From NCBI RefSeq assembly GCF_040361435.1, contig NZ_APNL01000005.1, forward strand, positions 62,001 to 126,000: a DNA stretch of 64,000 nt, written 5' to 3'. A program made the position numbers and the translations under genes. The stretch is from Salinisphaera sp002433465. Lineage in GTDB: Bacteria > Pseudomonadota > Gammaproteobacteria > Nevskiales > Salinisphaeraceae. Under the pieces are notes generated by a model. The model ran no database searches, was not told the DNA's origin, and saw only the letters and a program-made list of their open reading frames with translations. This document shows, one piece after another, positions 51,958-60,669 of this stretch (positions within the stretch are counted from its first letter, which is position 1; every line of letters begins with the position of its first letter).

Positions 51958-52851
51958 ATGCATTCTGGACACACGAAGCGACCCAGGTTTCTGATCGGCG
52001 TACTGCTGGTACTACTCGCGGGCGCGCTCGCGGCCGCCGAGCCGCCGCCGGTCACGCTGGCCGAACGCTACGACGGCCAGACCGATCTGGCCGACTACTG
52101 GGTAAGCGAAAAATACGACGGCGTACGCGGCTACTGGACCGGCACGTCATTGATCACCCGCGGCGGCACGCCGATCGACCCGCCGGCCTGGTTCACCGCC
52201 GGCTGGCCCGATACGCCCATGGACGGCGAGCTGTGGATAGACTACGGCGAATTCGCCCGCGTTTCCGGCATCCTGCGAACGCACGACGCCCAGGATAGCG
52301 ACTGGCGCCAGATCAGCTATCGCGTGTTTGACCTGCCCGCGCACGGCGGCGATTTCGATAAGCGCGTGCCGGCCATTCGCGAAACCGTCGCTGCAATCAA
52401 CCAGCCCTGGGTGGTGGCGATTCGTCAGTTCAAGGTCGAGGATACGGCCGCGCTCGATGCAGCACTCGACGCGGTGCTCGCCCGCGGCGGCGAAGGCCTC
52501 ATTCTGCACCGCGGGGACGCGCCCTATCGTTCCGGGCGCAGCGACGACCTGCTCAAGCTCAAGCCCTACGACGACGCCGAAGCCATCGTCACCGCCATCA
52601 ACCCCGGCCAGGGCCGGCTCGAGGGGCTGATGGGCTCGCTCGACGTGCGTACACCCGACGGCCGCGAATTCGCCATCGGCAGCGGCTTTACCGACGCGGA
52701 GCGTGCCGAGCCACCGCCGGTCGGCAGCTGGATTACCTACCGATACAACGGCGAAACCGCGACCGGCCTGCCGCGGTTTGCCCGTTTTCTCCGGCGACGA
52801 CCCGACGGGCCACCGCCCGAACCGCAATCAAGCCCTGGCTCAAGCGAATAG
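51958..52851 (+). CDS. ligE: Periplasmic ATP-dependent DNA ligase LigE
   Basis: 297 residues from ATG 51958. A Sec signal peptide (FLIGVLLVLLAGALAAAE) precedes a minimal ligase: nucleotidyl-lysine motif I EKYDGVRGYW, motif III MDGELWI, motif IV GGEGLILH and motif V LLKLKPYDDAEA, followed by an OB domain (EGLMGSLDV, SWITYRYNG). Lig E enzymes seal nicks in extracellular or incoming DNA; the export signal agrees. It ends overlapping the convergent MAPEG gene by 12 bases. Confidence 0.9.
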   Translation: MHSGHTKRPRFLIGVLLVLLAGALAAAEPPPVTLAERYDGQTDLADYWVSEKYDGVRGYWTGTSLITRGGTPIDPPAWFTAGWPDTPMDGELWIDYGEFARVSGILRTHDAQDSDWRQISYRVFDLPAHGGDFDKRVPAIRETVAAINQPWVVAIRQFKVEDTAALDAALDAVLARGGEGLILHRGDAPYRSGRSDDLLKLKPYDDAEAIVTAINPGQGRLEGLMGSLDVRTPDGREFAIGSGFTDAERAEPPPVGSWITYRYNGETATGLPRFARFLRRRPDGPPPEPQSSPGSSE

Positions 52852-53382
52852 CCACCGCGAAGTGCCGACCACCGCAACCGTGGCCAGCATCAGCGCCGTG
52901 GGGTAGAAACAGGCAGTGAAACCCAGCGAGCGCGCCGGCGCGCCGCGTTCGTAGCCGGTGAAAAACAGAATACGGCCGAGCACGAACGCGATGGCCGCGA
53001 GCACCACGGACGACAGTGTGTCGATAGGCATGAGCAGCGCCCAGGCAAAATACGCGACCACGGCCAGCATCACCTGCTCGTGCGTGTTCTGGGCCAGCGC
53101 GCGCAACAACTGCACGCGCGACGAGCCCTCGGTGAGACCGGCGCCGTCGATATCTGCCGCATGAAAGAAGCGATGCTTTGCGATGCGCCCAATCGCGACC
53201 ATAAGGCAGAGTGCCGGCAATAAGGACGCACCGCTGGCAATCGACAACCGCGTGGCCAGGTCGTTGTCGAACGGGCCGAATACATCGACGAACGCGCCGC
53301 CCCACACCACGACAGCCGCCACGATGGCACCTGCGGCCATGCCGCGAAGCACGCCGCGCTGATGGGCCGATAAGTGCCGCAT
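52840..53382 (-). CDS. MAPEG-family membrane protein
   Basis: 180 residues, four membrane segments. RALAQNTHEQVMLAVVAYFAWALL (equivalent of the MAPEG ENTFEQ helix), LGRILFFTGYERGAPARSLGF. MAPEG proteins conjugate or isomerise lipophilic substrates with glutathione; bacterial members are mostly uncharacterised. It is convergent with ligE. Confidence 0.85.
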   Translation of the reverse strand: MRHLSAHQRGVLRGMAAGAIVAAVVVWGGAFVDVFGPFDNDLATRLSIASGASLLPALCLMVAIGRIAKHRFFHAADIDGAGLTEGSSRVQLLRALAQNTHEQVMLAVVAYFAWALLMPIDTLSSVVLAAIAFVLGRILFFTGYERGAPARSLGFTACFYPTALMLATVAVVGTSRWLFA

Positions 53383-53400
53383 AGAAGCGCCGGACGCGTA

Positions 53401-53703
53401 TTAGATTTTGACGTCGAATCCCTCGAACTGGGGCGGGCCGAGATAGATATCGCGGCGTGCGCCCGCATTCGCATGGGCCTTGCGAAAGGCCTCGCTCTGG
53501 GTCCAGGCCTCGAAGGCCGCGCGCGATTCCCACTCCGAGTGCGAAGCAAACAGGGTGTACTCGTCGTTGGTCGCGCCCTGCAACATATTGAACTGCTTGA
53601 AGCCAGGTACGCCCTCCAGATGACTGTCGCGCTCACGCCAGATCGCGAGAAACTCTTCTTCGCAGCCGGGCTTGATCTTGAAACGGTTCATGGCGATGAA
53701 CAT
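53401..53703 (-). CDS. Antibiotic biosynthesis monooxygenase (ABM/HmoA-like) domain protein
   Basis: 100 residues from ATG 53703 with GGAG upstream. MFIAMNRFKIKPGCEEEFLAIWRERDSHLEGVPGFKQFNMLQG and YTLFASHSEWESRAAFEAWTQSEAFRKAH give the dimeric ferredoxin-like ABM fold with the Asn-6 and Trp positions of heme-degrading IsdG/HmoA relatives. Heme cleavage is possible but the family also has other activities. It lies 18 bases downstream of no other gene on its strand except the MAPEG gene that follows. Confidence 0.82.
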   Translation of the reverse strand: MFIAMNRFKIKPGCEEEFLAIWRERDSHLEGVPGFKQFNMLQGATNDEYTLFASHSEWESRAAFEAWTQSEAFRKAHANAGARRDIYLGPPQFEGFDVKI

Positions 53704-53846
53704 GGCCTGCTCCCATCTATGAAAAACCGTTGCGAGTATACGCATCGCCCGGCGGCCCATGACACGACGATCATTGCGCAATACAGCTACAATGGCGCGC
53801 TTTGTGAACGGGCCTCGCCGTCGCGCCTGCCCTACCAGGAGCCGTT

Positions 53847-54719
53847 TTGCTGATTCGTATTCTCGAAATCACGGTGCCGGTGTTCGGCATCATCGCCCTG
53901 GCCTATGCCTACGGTCGCCGGCGCCCGACCGATCTACGCGACGCGAACCGGCTCAACATCAACATCTTCACCCCGGCGCTGATCTTTCATGCCCTGACCG
54001 AGCGCTCACAGGGCGGGGACCACTTCATCAGTGCCGCGATCGGCGCCACGGTCATCGTACTCGGCTCGGGCCTGCTGGCCTGGGCCTGGGTACGATTCAC
54101 GAAACGTGACCCGGCGGTCTATATCGGCCCGACAATGTTCAACAACTGCGGCAACCTGGGCCTGCCGCTGGCCATTCTCGCCTTCGGCGAAGACGCCCTG
54201 CCGTTGGCCGTGGTGCTGCTGGTCACCGAAAACCTGCTGCAATTCACCGTTGGCCTGTGGCTGCTGGGCGACTCGATTCATATCAAGCGTCTGGCGACCA
54301 ACCCGATGCTGGTGGCCACCTTTGCCGGCGTGCTCGGCATGGTCATGGACTGGCATGCCCCCGCGATGATCGAGCCCGGTATTCGCATGCTCGGCGAGAT
54401 ATCCATCCCGCTCATGCTTGTCGCGCTGGGCGTGCGCCTGGCCGACGGCGCGCCGGGCCAGTGGTCTGCCGGCTTCTGGGGTGGGCTGGCCTGCCCGCTC
54501 ACCGGCCTGATCGTGGCCGTGCCCTGGGTATTGATCACCCAGCCCGCCCCGCCGCTGGCCGCCCTGCTGATCGTATTCGGCGCCCTGCCGCCGGCCGTGC
54601 TCAACTACATGCTCGCCGAACAGTTCGAGATCGCCCCGCAACAGGTCGCCGCAATCGTGGCCGTTGGTCATGTAATCGCGCTGGCGGTCATACCGATTGC
54701 GCTTTATTGCGTGCTATAG
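53847..54719 (+). CDS. AEC-family transporter (auxin efflux carrier type)
   Basis: 290 residues, about ten membrane segments. DLRDANRLNINIFTPALIFHAL, the MFNNCGNLGLPLAILAFGEDAL motif, GEISIPLMLVALGVRLADG and FGALPPAVLNYMLAEQFE are AEC blocks. The start is a TTG with AGGAG ahead of it (CCAGGAGCCGT). Bacterial AEC proteins move malate or other organic anions; the substrate is unknown. Confidence 0.88.
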   Translation: MLIRILEITVPVFGIIALAYAYGRRRPTDLRDANRLNINIFTPALIFHALTERSQGGDHFISAAIGATVIVLGSGLLAWAWVRFTKRDPAVYIGPTMFNNCGNLGLPLAILAFGEDALPLAVVLLVTENLLQFTVGLWLLGDSIHIKRLATNPMLVATFAGVLGMVMDWHAPAMIEPGIRMLGEISIPLMLVALGVRLADGAPGQWSAGFWGGLACPLTGLIVAVPWVLITQPAPPLAALLIVFGALPPAVLNYMLAEQFEIAPQQVAAIVAVGHVIALAVIPIALYCVL

Positions 54720-54769
54720 CGCCTGGATTGCGATCGCTTGCCCGGTTACGCTTCATGCTGGAAAAGACG

Positions 54770-55000
54770 TCAGCGAAGCCGCGAGGGTAATTTGCTCGGA
54801 TTCGCCTTGCCGTGCGTACACGCGAGTATCGTAATTCGGCTTTCTTGCACCTGATACCAAACCAGAAACGGAAATCGGCGCAGCACTGCTCGCCGTATAC
54901 GGCGGTATTTCTGCGGGTCCATTAGGGCGTCGAATTCAGCGTTGAACTCGGCTGCCAAGCCGGCCTGCTGCTGTTCGTACCACTGCTGCGCTTCAACCAC
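54770..55000 (-). pseudogene. ParE/RelE-like toxin gene with an early in-frame stop
   Basis: VVEAQQWYEQQQAGLAAEFNAEFDALMDPQKYRRIRRAVLRRFPFLVWYQVQESRITILACTHGKANPSKL is the ParE toxin domain from helix 1 on. The N-terminal strand is encoded just upstream in the same frame (LIYNV then TAG then RRRD), so the natural start is blocked by TAG; only a GTG at 55000 remains, giving 76 residues without the first beta strand. Probably inactive. The antitoxin gene is directly upstream. Confidence 0.65.
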
Positions 55001-55026
55001 ATCGCGTCGACGCTAGACGTTGTAGA

Positions 55027-55248
55027 TCAAGGCAGCTGGCGTTTGAGGCGCTCGCGAACGTCGGACCACGGACTTTCGTCAACCGGATCAGCTTCAGCAT
55101 CGGCGATACGCGCGTCCAGTAACGACTGCTCGGCAGCTGTTACAGGCACCTCTTCCGTACCAATCGTTTCCCACACCGCCTCAATGAACTCCAATCGTTC
55201 AGCAAGCGAGAGTTCTTTGACCTTGGATATTAGGTTCGTATCGATCAT
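55027..55248 (-). CDS. Addiction module antitoxin, PF09720 family
   Basis: 73 residues: ISKVKELSLAERLEFIEAVWETIG, PVTAAEQSLLDARIADAEADP, ESPWSDVRERL. This fits the putative addiction-module component family that pairs with ParE/RelE-like toxins. The gene precedes the toxin on the same strand. If the toxin is dead, the antitoxin has nothing left to oppose and may be decaying too. Confidence 0.82.
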   Translation of the reverse strand: MIDTNLISKVKELSLAERLEFIEAVWETIGTEEVPVTAAEQSLLDARIADAEADPVDESPWSDVRERLKRQLP

Positions 55249-55305
55249 GGGTAGCGAATAGCGTAATCAACGCATCCGCAATACGCCCACAACGGACTGC
55301 CCGAT

Positions 55306-55680
55306 TCAAACCGGCGGCAGCGCACGATTCATGTGGCCATTACCGATCGGCACGGGGTCGAACGCCAGCGCGTTCACGCCCTCGATACAGGCAATATTCA
55401 GCCCATACTCCGACGGGTTGCTACGTCGTTTGTGGTGGGTATACACGCCGCACAGGCTGCAGAAGAAATGTTCGGCCACCCGCGTGCCCCAGCGATAGAC
55501 CGAAAGTACGTCTTCGCCTTTGACGACGGTGACATGGGTCGTGGGCACGCTGGCCATCACATACCCTTTTCGGCTGCAAAGCGAGCAATCACATCGTCTG
55601 AGATTCTCGAGGCCGTTATCGAATTCAATCGTCAGCTCGACCGCGCCGCAATGGCAGGCGGCCTTTCGAAATTCCGTCAT
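55306..55680 (-). CDS. GFA family zinc protein (S-(hydroxymethyl)glutathione synthase-like)
   Basis: 124 residues with the CENP-V/GFA fold: zinc ligands in ACHCGAV, RRCDCSLCSRKG and HFFCSLCGVYTHHKRRSNP. Members of the family were named for formaldehyde-glutathione condensation, but most bacterial copies have no proved activity. It is a single gene. Confidence 0.88.
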   Translation of the reverse strand: MTEFRKAACHCGAVELTIEFDNGLENLRRCDCSLCSRKGYVMASVPTTHVTVVKGEDVLSVYRWGTRVAEHFFCSLCGVYTHHKRRSNPSEYGLNIACIEGVNALAFDPVPIGNGHMNRALPPV

Positions 55681-55789
55681 GACGTTTCCTCACGGGCACT
55701 AACCTTCAACCGCGTCAAGATAGCGCATGTGTACCCGCACGCCGCAGCTCGGCTGCGACCGGGCGCTGTCATACCTGAACAACTGACAT

Positions 55790-55827
55790 AAAAAAACCGA
55801 CCGATCACACGACCGGCCGGCTTTTTT
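55790..55827 (-). terminator. Terminator of the Old Yellow Enzyme gene
   Basis: Ten-base stem with two mismatches (CCGACCGATC / GACCGGCCGG), a 4-base loop, and seven T on the minus strand after it (A run 55790-55796); T6 also follows on the plus strand, so it can act both ways. Confidence 0.85.
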
Positions 55828-55850
55828 GACGTGGGCTGTGAGTTAACCGA

Positions 55851-56960
55851 TCAGTTCTGTTCGCTCAGGAACGGATAGTCGGTATAGCCCTTTTCGTCGC
55901 CGCCGTAGTAGGTGGCTTCGTCCGGCTTGTTGAGTTCGGCCCCTACTCGGAAGCGTTCGACCAGGTCCGGGTTGGCGATATAGGGACGACCGAAGGCCGC
56001 ACCGTCGCCGAGACCCTTCTCGATAAGCGCCTCGGTGCTTTCGGCGGTGTAGTGGCCGCAGAAGATCAAGGCGCCGTCGGCGAAGCGTTCACGCATGGCC
56101 TGGCGGAACTCGTCGGTGAGCTTGATATCGCCGCCGGCCCAGTCGGGCTCGTTGATATGCAGATAGGCCAGACCGCGCTTGTTGAGCTGTTCGGCCATGT
56201 AGAAGGCCATCGCCTTGGGCTCGTCGTCGGTGAGCCCGAAGATTTCGATGAACGGCGACAGGCGAATACCCACGCGATCGGCGCCCATCACTTCGACGAC
56301 GGCATCGACGACTTCGAGCGGCAGACGGGCCCGGTTTTCGATCGAGCCACCGTAAGCGTCGGTACGCTTGTTGGAGCCGGTGGCCATGAACTGCTGGAGC
56401 AGATAGGCGTTGGCGGCATGCACTTCGACCATATCGAAGCCGGCCCGCTTGGCCCGGATGGCGGCCTGGCGATATTCCTCGACCACTTCGGGGATTTCCT
56501 TGGTTTCCAGCGCGCGCGGCGTGGAGGAATCCTGCAGGCCTTCGCTGCCGTCCTCGAACTGGACATAGGACTGGGCGCCTTCGCCACGAATGGCGCTCGG
56601 CGCGACCGGCTTGCGCCCGTCCGGATGCACCATTTCATGGCCCACGCGCCCGACGTGCCACAGCTGCAGGCACATGCGACCGCCAGCGTCATGCACGGCG
56701 TCCACCACGCCTTTCCAGCCGGCTTCCTGTTCGTCGGTGAAGATGCTCGGCGTGAATACATAGCCGCGCGCGGACTCCGAGATGTTGGTCGCCTCGGAGA
56801 TGATCATGCCCGCACCGGCGCGCTGGGAATAATAGGTGCGCTGCATTTCGCCCGGCACCTGATCGCGACAGCGCGCGCGAGTCAGCGGCGCCATGATCAC
56901 GCGGTTGGGCAACTGGAGGGCGCCGAAATCGATCGGCGAGAGAAGTTTGTCGACAGCCAT
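55851..56960 (-). CDS. nemA: Alkene reductase of the Old Yellow Enzyme family (NemA-like)
   Basis: 369 residues from ATG 56960, with AAGGAAA upstream. FMN barrel: ALQLPNRVIMAPLTRARC (Thr by FMN), LQLWHVGRVGH, the active-site HAANAYLLQQFM with His-Asn in HAANAY, NKRTDAYGGSIENRAR and GDGAAFGRPYIANPDL. It reduces activated C=C bonds, nitrate esters or N-ethylmaleimide with NADPH. The match is to the NemA/OYE class; the physiological substrate is not known. Confidence 0.93.
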   Translation of the reverse strand: MAVDKLLSPIDFGALQLPNRVIMAPLTRARCRDQVPGEMQRTYYSQRAGAGMIISEATNISESARGYVFTPSIFTDEQEAGWKGVVDAVHDAGGRMCLQLWHVGRVGHEMVHPDGRKPVAPSAIRGEGAQSYVQFEDGSEGLQDSSTPRALETKEIPEVVEEYRQAAIRAKRAGFDMVEVHAANAYLLQQFMATGSNKRTDAYGGSIENRARLPLEVVDAVVEVMGADRVGIRLSPFIEIFGLTDDEPKAMAFYMAEQLNKRGLAYLHINEPDWAGGDIKLTDEFRQAMRERFADGALIFCGHYTAESTEALIEKGLGDGAAFGRPYIANPDLVERFRVGAELNKPDEATYYGGDEKGYTDYPFLSEQN

Positions 56961-57072
56961 TGGATTTCCTTGATCGAAAGATCGTGTGATAGCCAAGGAA
57001 TTGGTGGTCGCGAATGACAAATCAAGTCGGTCGTGCACAACGCTTTCTTGCGCCGAACGCAAAGCCGGGCAC

Positions 57073-57104
57073 AAAAAAGGCCCTGCCGCAGCGCGACAGG
57101 GCCT
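57073..57104 (-). terminator. Terminator of the azurin gene
   Basis: AGGCCCTG / CAGGGCCT stem with an 11-base loop followed on the minus strand by TTTTTT (57078-57073), 18 bases past the azurin stop. Confidence 0.9.
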
Positions 57105-57122
57105 GAACTCGCCTGGCTGCGC

Positions 57123-57575
57123 TTATTCGGCCTTAACCGTCAGCGTGCCCTTCATGCCGGCCTGGAAGTGGCCCGGGAAGGTGCAGATATAGGTGTAGTC
57201 GCCCGGCTCTTCCGGCGCGGTGAACGTCACCGTATCGGATTCGCCGCCGCCGACGAGGCCGGTATGGGCGACGATCTGGTCGCTCATTTCTTCCGGCACA
57301 TAATCGTTGGCCTTGGCGCTCATCGCGGCTTCGTCGACCTTGGCCGCATCGGCATCCGCCTTGAGCAGAATCCAGTTATGCGCCATCGCCGCAGCCGGCA
57401 GCTTGCTGTTGTTGACCAGCTTGACCGTGACTTCTTCACCCGGCTTGACGGTGATCGATTCCTGGCTGAAACGCAGGCTGTTGGTGCCTTCGATCTCGAC
57501 CGTCTTGGCCTGGGCAGCAACCGCCAGGGTAGACAGCGCAGCGAACAGCGTGAACAGGATCGTCTTCTTCAACAT
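57123..57575 (-). CDS. azu: Azurin, periplasmic blue copper protein
   Basis: 150 residues from ATG 57575 with TGGAG at the right distance. Signal peptide MLKKTILFTLFAALSTLAVAAQA-K. The copper ligands are all present: His in MAHNWILLK, then Cys, His and Met in YICTFPGHFQAGM. It shuttles electrons between cytochromes or dehydrogenases and terminal reductases in the periplasm. It is a single gene with its own terminator. Confidence 0.95.
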   Translation of the reverse strand: MLKKTILFTLFAALSTLAVAAQAKTVEIEGTNSLRFSQESITVKPGEEVTVKLVNNSKLPAAAMAHNWILLKADADAAKVDEAAMSAKANDYVPEEMSDQIVAHTGLVGGGESDTVTFTAPEEPGDYTYICTFPGHFQAGMKGTLTVKAE

Positions 57576-57747
57576 GTCGTTTATCTCCATTGATTTTGTT
57601 TATGCACAATGCAAGCAATACCGGCGATACGCAAGCTGTGACGGGTTCGCCACGGCATCAGCAAAGGCCACCCTATCGCCGCCCCAATCGCAACAAAGTC
57701 TAGTGAAGGCGGCTGAATCGGGGCTGACGCATCGCCATTGACCGCGG

Positions 57748-58872
57748 CTAGAACACGATCACTTGGCGGATGGCCTCGCCGGCCGCCAGCCGTTCGAAGC
57801 CGGTATTGATTTCGTCGAGCGTGAGCCGGTGCGTAAGCAGCCGATCCACCGGCAGACGCCCGGCCTGGTAGAGCGCGATGTATTCGGGGATATCGAGCTT
57901 GGGCACATGGCCACCCAGATACGAGCCCATGAGGGTGCGCTCCTGGGCCACGAGCTGCGTCGGGGACACCGGCAGGCGCACGTCCGGATGCGGCAGGCCG
58001 GCGGTGACCGTCTTGCCGCCCTTGCCGGTCGCGGCGAAAGCGAACTCCAGGGCTGGCTGTACGCCGGCGAATTCCGCGGCCACGTCCACTCCGCCGTTCG
58101 TCCATTCCTTGATCTTGTCGAGGGCGTCCTCGTCCTTGGTATTGACCGTGGCGGTGGCGCCCAGCTCGCGCGCACGCTCGAGCTTGTCGTCGTCGATATC
58201 GGCGGCGATCACCTGCGCGGCGCCGCCGGCAATGGCACCCAGCACCGCGGAAAGCCCCACACCGCCCAGGCCGACGACCAGCACCGTCTGGCCCAGCCTT
58301 AGGCCGGCGGTATGGACCATGGCGCCCACGCCGGTCAGCACGGCACAGCCGAAGATAGCGGCGATCTCGAAGTCGAGGTTCTTATCGATCTTGACCAACG
58401 ATTCGGTGCGTACCACGGCATGTTCGGCAAAGCCGGACACACCCAGATGGTGATACACGTCGTTGCCCTGCTCCTTGATACGAATGCCGTCATCGAGGAG
58501 CGTGCCGGCATTGTTGGCCTGTGCGCCCGGCGTGCACAGCGCGGCGCGGCCGTCGGCACAGTAGTCGCAGTGGCCGCAGCTGGGCACGAAGGAACACACG
58601 ATATGATCGCCGACCTCGAAGCCCTTGACGTTCGGGCCGACTTCGATGATTTCGCCGGCCGCTTCATGACCCAGCACCATGGGCGTGGGCCGGGGACGGT
58701 TGCCGTCGATGGTGGATAGATCGGAATGACACAGCCCGGCCGCATGAACCTTGATGAGCACTTCGCCCGCCTGCGGCGCATCGAGCTCGAAGGTCTCGAT
58801 CTTGAGCGGCTGGGAATCACTGTAGGGGCGTTGCGCGGACATTTCGCGCAATACGGCAGCTCGGGTCTGCAT
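57748..58872 (-). CDS. Zinc-dependent alcohol dehydrogenase
   Basis: 374 residues. GLCHSDLSTIDGNRP (catalytic Cys) and MVLGHEAAGEIIEVG (His-Glu), the structural zinc set CGHCDYCADGRAALC, and the Rossmann VLVVGLGGVGLSAVLGA are all present. It resembles class III-like / NAD-dependent alcohol dehydrogenases of the AdhC type. Substrate unknown; general alcohol or formaldehyde-adduct oxidation is plausible. Divergent from the phosphoribosyltransferase gene. Confidence 0.93.
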   Translation of the reverse strand: MQTRAAVLREMSAQRPYSDSQPLKIETFELDAPQAGEVLIKVHAAGLCHSDLSTIDGNRPRPTPMVLGHEAAGEIIEVGPNVKGFEVGDHIVCSFVPSCGHCDYCADGRAALCTPGAQANNAGTLLDDGIRIKEQGNDVYHHLGVSGFAEHAVVRTESLVKIDKNLDFEIAAIFGCAVLTGVGAMVHTAGLRLGQTVLVVGLGGVGLSAVLGAIAGGAAQVIAADIDDDKLERARELGATATVNTKDEDALDKIKEWTNGGVDVAAEFAGVQPALEFAFAATGKGGKTVTAGLPHPDVRLPVSPTQLVAQERTLMGSYLGGHVPKLDIPEYIALYQAGRLPVDRLLTHRLTLDEINTGFERLAAGEAIRQVIVF

Positions 58873-59071
58873 AAGAACTCCTGGTCCTGGGAATAAGACG
58901 GCGCCGGCGGCAGCCTGTGCCCAAATCTATCATTTGAAATGACGTTTCGGGGGTATGGATTTTACCGACGGGCTTCGAGTGCGGGCAGCAGTCGTGCAAG
59001 ACTATGCGCATCACGACATCACCCGACGATCGCTGCGCTTTGCGTGTGCAGCGTTTCGCAAAGGCTTTGAC

Positions 59072-59638
59072 ATGACCCCCAGCACCGAAACCTACCCCAT
59101 TGATATTGCCGGCCTGCACCGCGAACTGCCCCTGTTCGAAGTGGCCGCGGGTACCCGTATCGCGGTGCTCAACGTACTCGGCGATACCGAGCTGGTGGAG
59201 ACCGCCAGCCGGGCGCTGGCGGCAAAGCTCGAAGCCGTGGACTACAGCGTGCTGGTCACCGCCGAGGCGAAGTCGATCCCGCTGGTGCATGCGCTGTCGG
59301 TCGCCACGGGCAAGCCCTATATCGTGCTGCGCAAGAACTACAAGCCGTATATGGGCGACGCGCTCAAGGCCGAGACGCTGTCGATCACCACCGGTCAGCC
59401 ACAGACGCTGTTCCTCGACGCCAAGGATCGTGCGCTGGTCGACAGTGCCAATATCGTGCTGCTCGACGACGTGATCAGCTCGGGCTCCACCCTCCAGGCC
59501 ATGCGCGCGATCATGGATCGCGCGGGCGCGCACGTGGCCGCCGAAACCGCGATCCTCACCGAAGGCGAGCGCGAAAACTGGCACCACATCATTTCGCTGG
59601 GCCATTTGCCGGTTTTCACCGACGAGACAGCCCGCTAG
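59072..59638 (+). CDS. Phosphoribosyltransferase family protein (adenine/xanthine type)
   Basis: 188 residues from ATG 59072. Type I PRTase with the PRPP loop IVLLDDVISSGSTLQAM, and VTAEAKSIPLVHALSVATGKPYIVLRKNYKPYM characteristic of the Apt/Xpt-like branch. It likely salvages a purine base with PRPP, but regulators of the PurR type share the fold; the absence of a DNA-binding domain favours an enzyme. Confidence 0.87.
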   Translation: MTPSTETYPIDIAGLHRELPLFEVAAGTRIAVLNVLGDTELVETASRALAAKLEAVDYSVLVTAEAKSIPLVHALSVATGKPYIVLRKNYKPYMGDALKAETLSITTGQPQTLFLDAKDRALVDSANIVLLDDVISSGSTLQAMRAIMDRAGAHVAAETAILTEGERENWHHIISLGHLPVFTDETAR

Positions 59639-60669
59639 GCTGCGAACACGGCGGTGGCGATGCCAAAACCGTAGAGCACGATCAACGCCGCACTTTCGAA
59701 ACCGATATTCCCCACCCCGTTCTTCTCGCGCCGGATCAACCCCAGCAGCAGAACGCCCGTCATCAGAATCGACAGGCCCATCCAGAGCAGGGTCTGCTCG
59801 GGAATCGCGTGGTAGATCGAGCCATCCCGATAGGCCAGATCGGCGGCGCCGGCAAACAGGCAGTCGAAGGCATTGCCGCCGATGATGCCGCCCACCGCCA
59901 GCTGTAGCGCGCCCCGGCGTACTGCGGCGACCGAGGTCACCAGCTCCGGCAACGAGGTGCAGATGGCGGTGAGTATCACCCCCACCGCGGTCGCTCCGAG
60001 CCCGGTTTGGGCGCCGATACGGCTGGCCACGATCTCCAGCACGAAACCACTCACACCGAGCAGCGCCGCGAGTGCCAGAAAGCTCAGCCAGAGCGAGGCC
60101 AGCGGGCGCGCCAGCGCTTCGTCGTCGGGTTCGTCATCGCGGGTTTCGCCGGTTTCGCGCGGGGCCCACATGCGCAGCTGCTGGGCGTCGTTGACCACGC
60201 GCAGACCAAAGCCATAGCCGGCAAACAGCACCAGCGTAGCCGGGTGAATGCCGGCCACGGTATAGGCCGGCGTATAGGGCGCGACCAACAGCAGGGCCAG
60301 CAGGCAGATCAGCAGCGCGCTCTGGGCAAGATTGGCGGTCGAGGCCGCCGCATGTTCGAGATTGGCGCGCTGGTAGACGGCATCGGCGATGGCCAGGAAC
60401 ACCGTCTGTACCGCGATACCGCCCAGCGCATTGCTCATCGCCAGCTCGGGCTCGCCCTTGAGCGCCGCGGTGACCGATACGACGATGCCGGATAACGACG
60501 TGGCCGCCCCCAGCAGGACCGCGCCGGCGATCGCTTCGCCCAAGCCCGTGCGATCGGCCAGATCGTCGGCGATATGGGTCAGGCGGGTGCCGACCACGGC
60601 GATCACCGCCGCGATCAGCGCAAAGACCCCCAGGCTGGCTTCGAGGCCCAGCGTCGACAGCCAGCTCAC
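59635..60669 (-). CDS. CaCA-family cation antiporter (Na+/Ca2+ exchanger-like)
   Basis: 344 residues, about ten membrane segments in two inverted halves, each with an alpha repeat: GLGEAIAGAVLLGAATSLSGIVVSVTAA and GATAVGVILTAICTSLPELVTSVAAVRRG...GGIIGGNAFDCL. The first repeat has Ser-Leu-Ser-Gly where Pro-Glu is usual (SLPEL), so the ion site is altered in one half. It exports Ca2+ or another cation. Its start overlaps the crotonase gene stop by four bases. Confidence 0.88.
   Translation of the reverse strand: MSWLSTLGLEASLGVFALIAAVIAVVGTRLTHIADDLADRTGLGEAIAGAVLLGAATSLSGIVVSVTAALKGEPELAMSNALGGIAVQTVFLAIADAVYQRANLEHAAASTANLAQSALLICLLALLLVAPYTPAYTVAGIHPATLVLFAGYGFGLRVVNDAQQLRMWAPRETGETRDDEPDDEALARPLASLWLSFLALAALLGVSGFVLEIVASRIGAQTGLGATAVGVILTAICTSLPELVTSVAAVRRGALQLAVGGIIGGNAFDCLFAGAADLAYRDGSIYHAIPEQTLLWMGLSILMTGVLLLGLIRREKNGVGNIGFESAALIVLYGFGIATAVFAA

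Noticed and set aside
23231..55010. Stop-codon reassignment to explain three in-frame stops (23420, 30150, about 55010)
   Set aside because: The stops are of two kinds (TAA and TAG), and TAA and TAG end many ordinary genes here; separate nonsense mutations or read errors are simpler.
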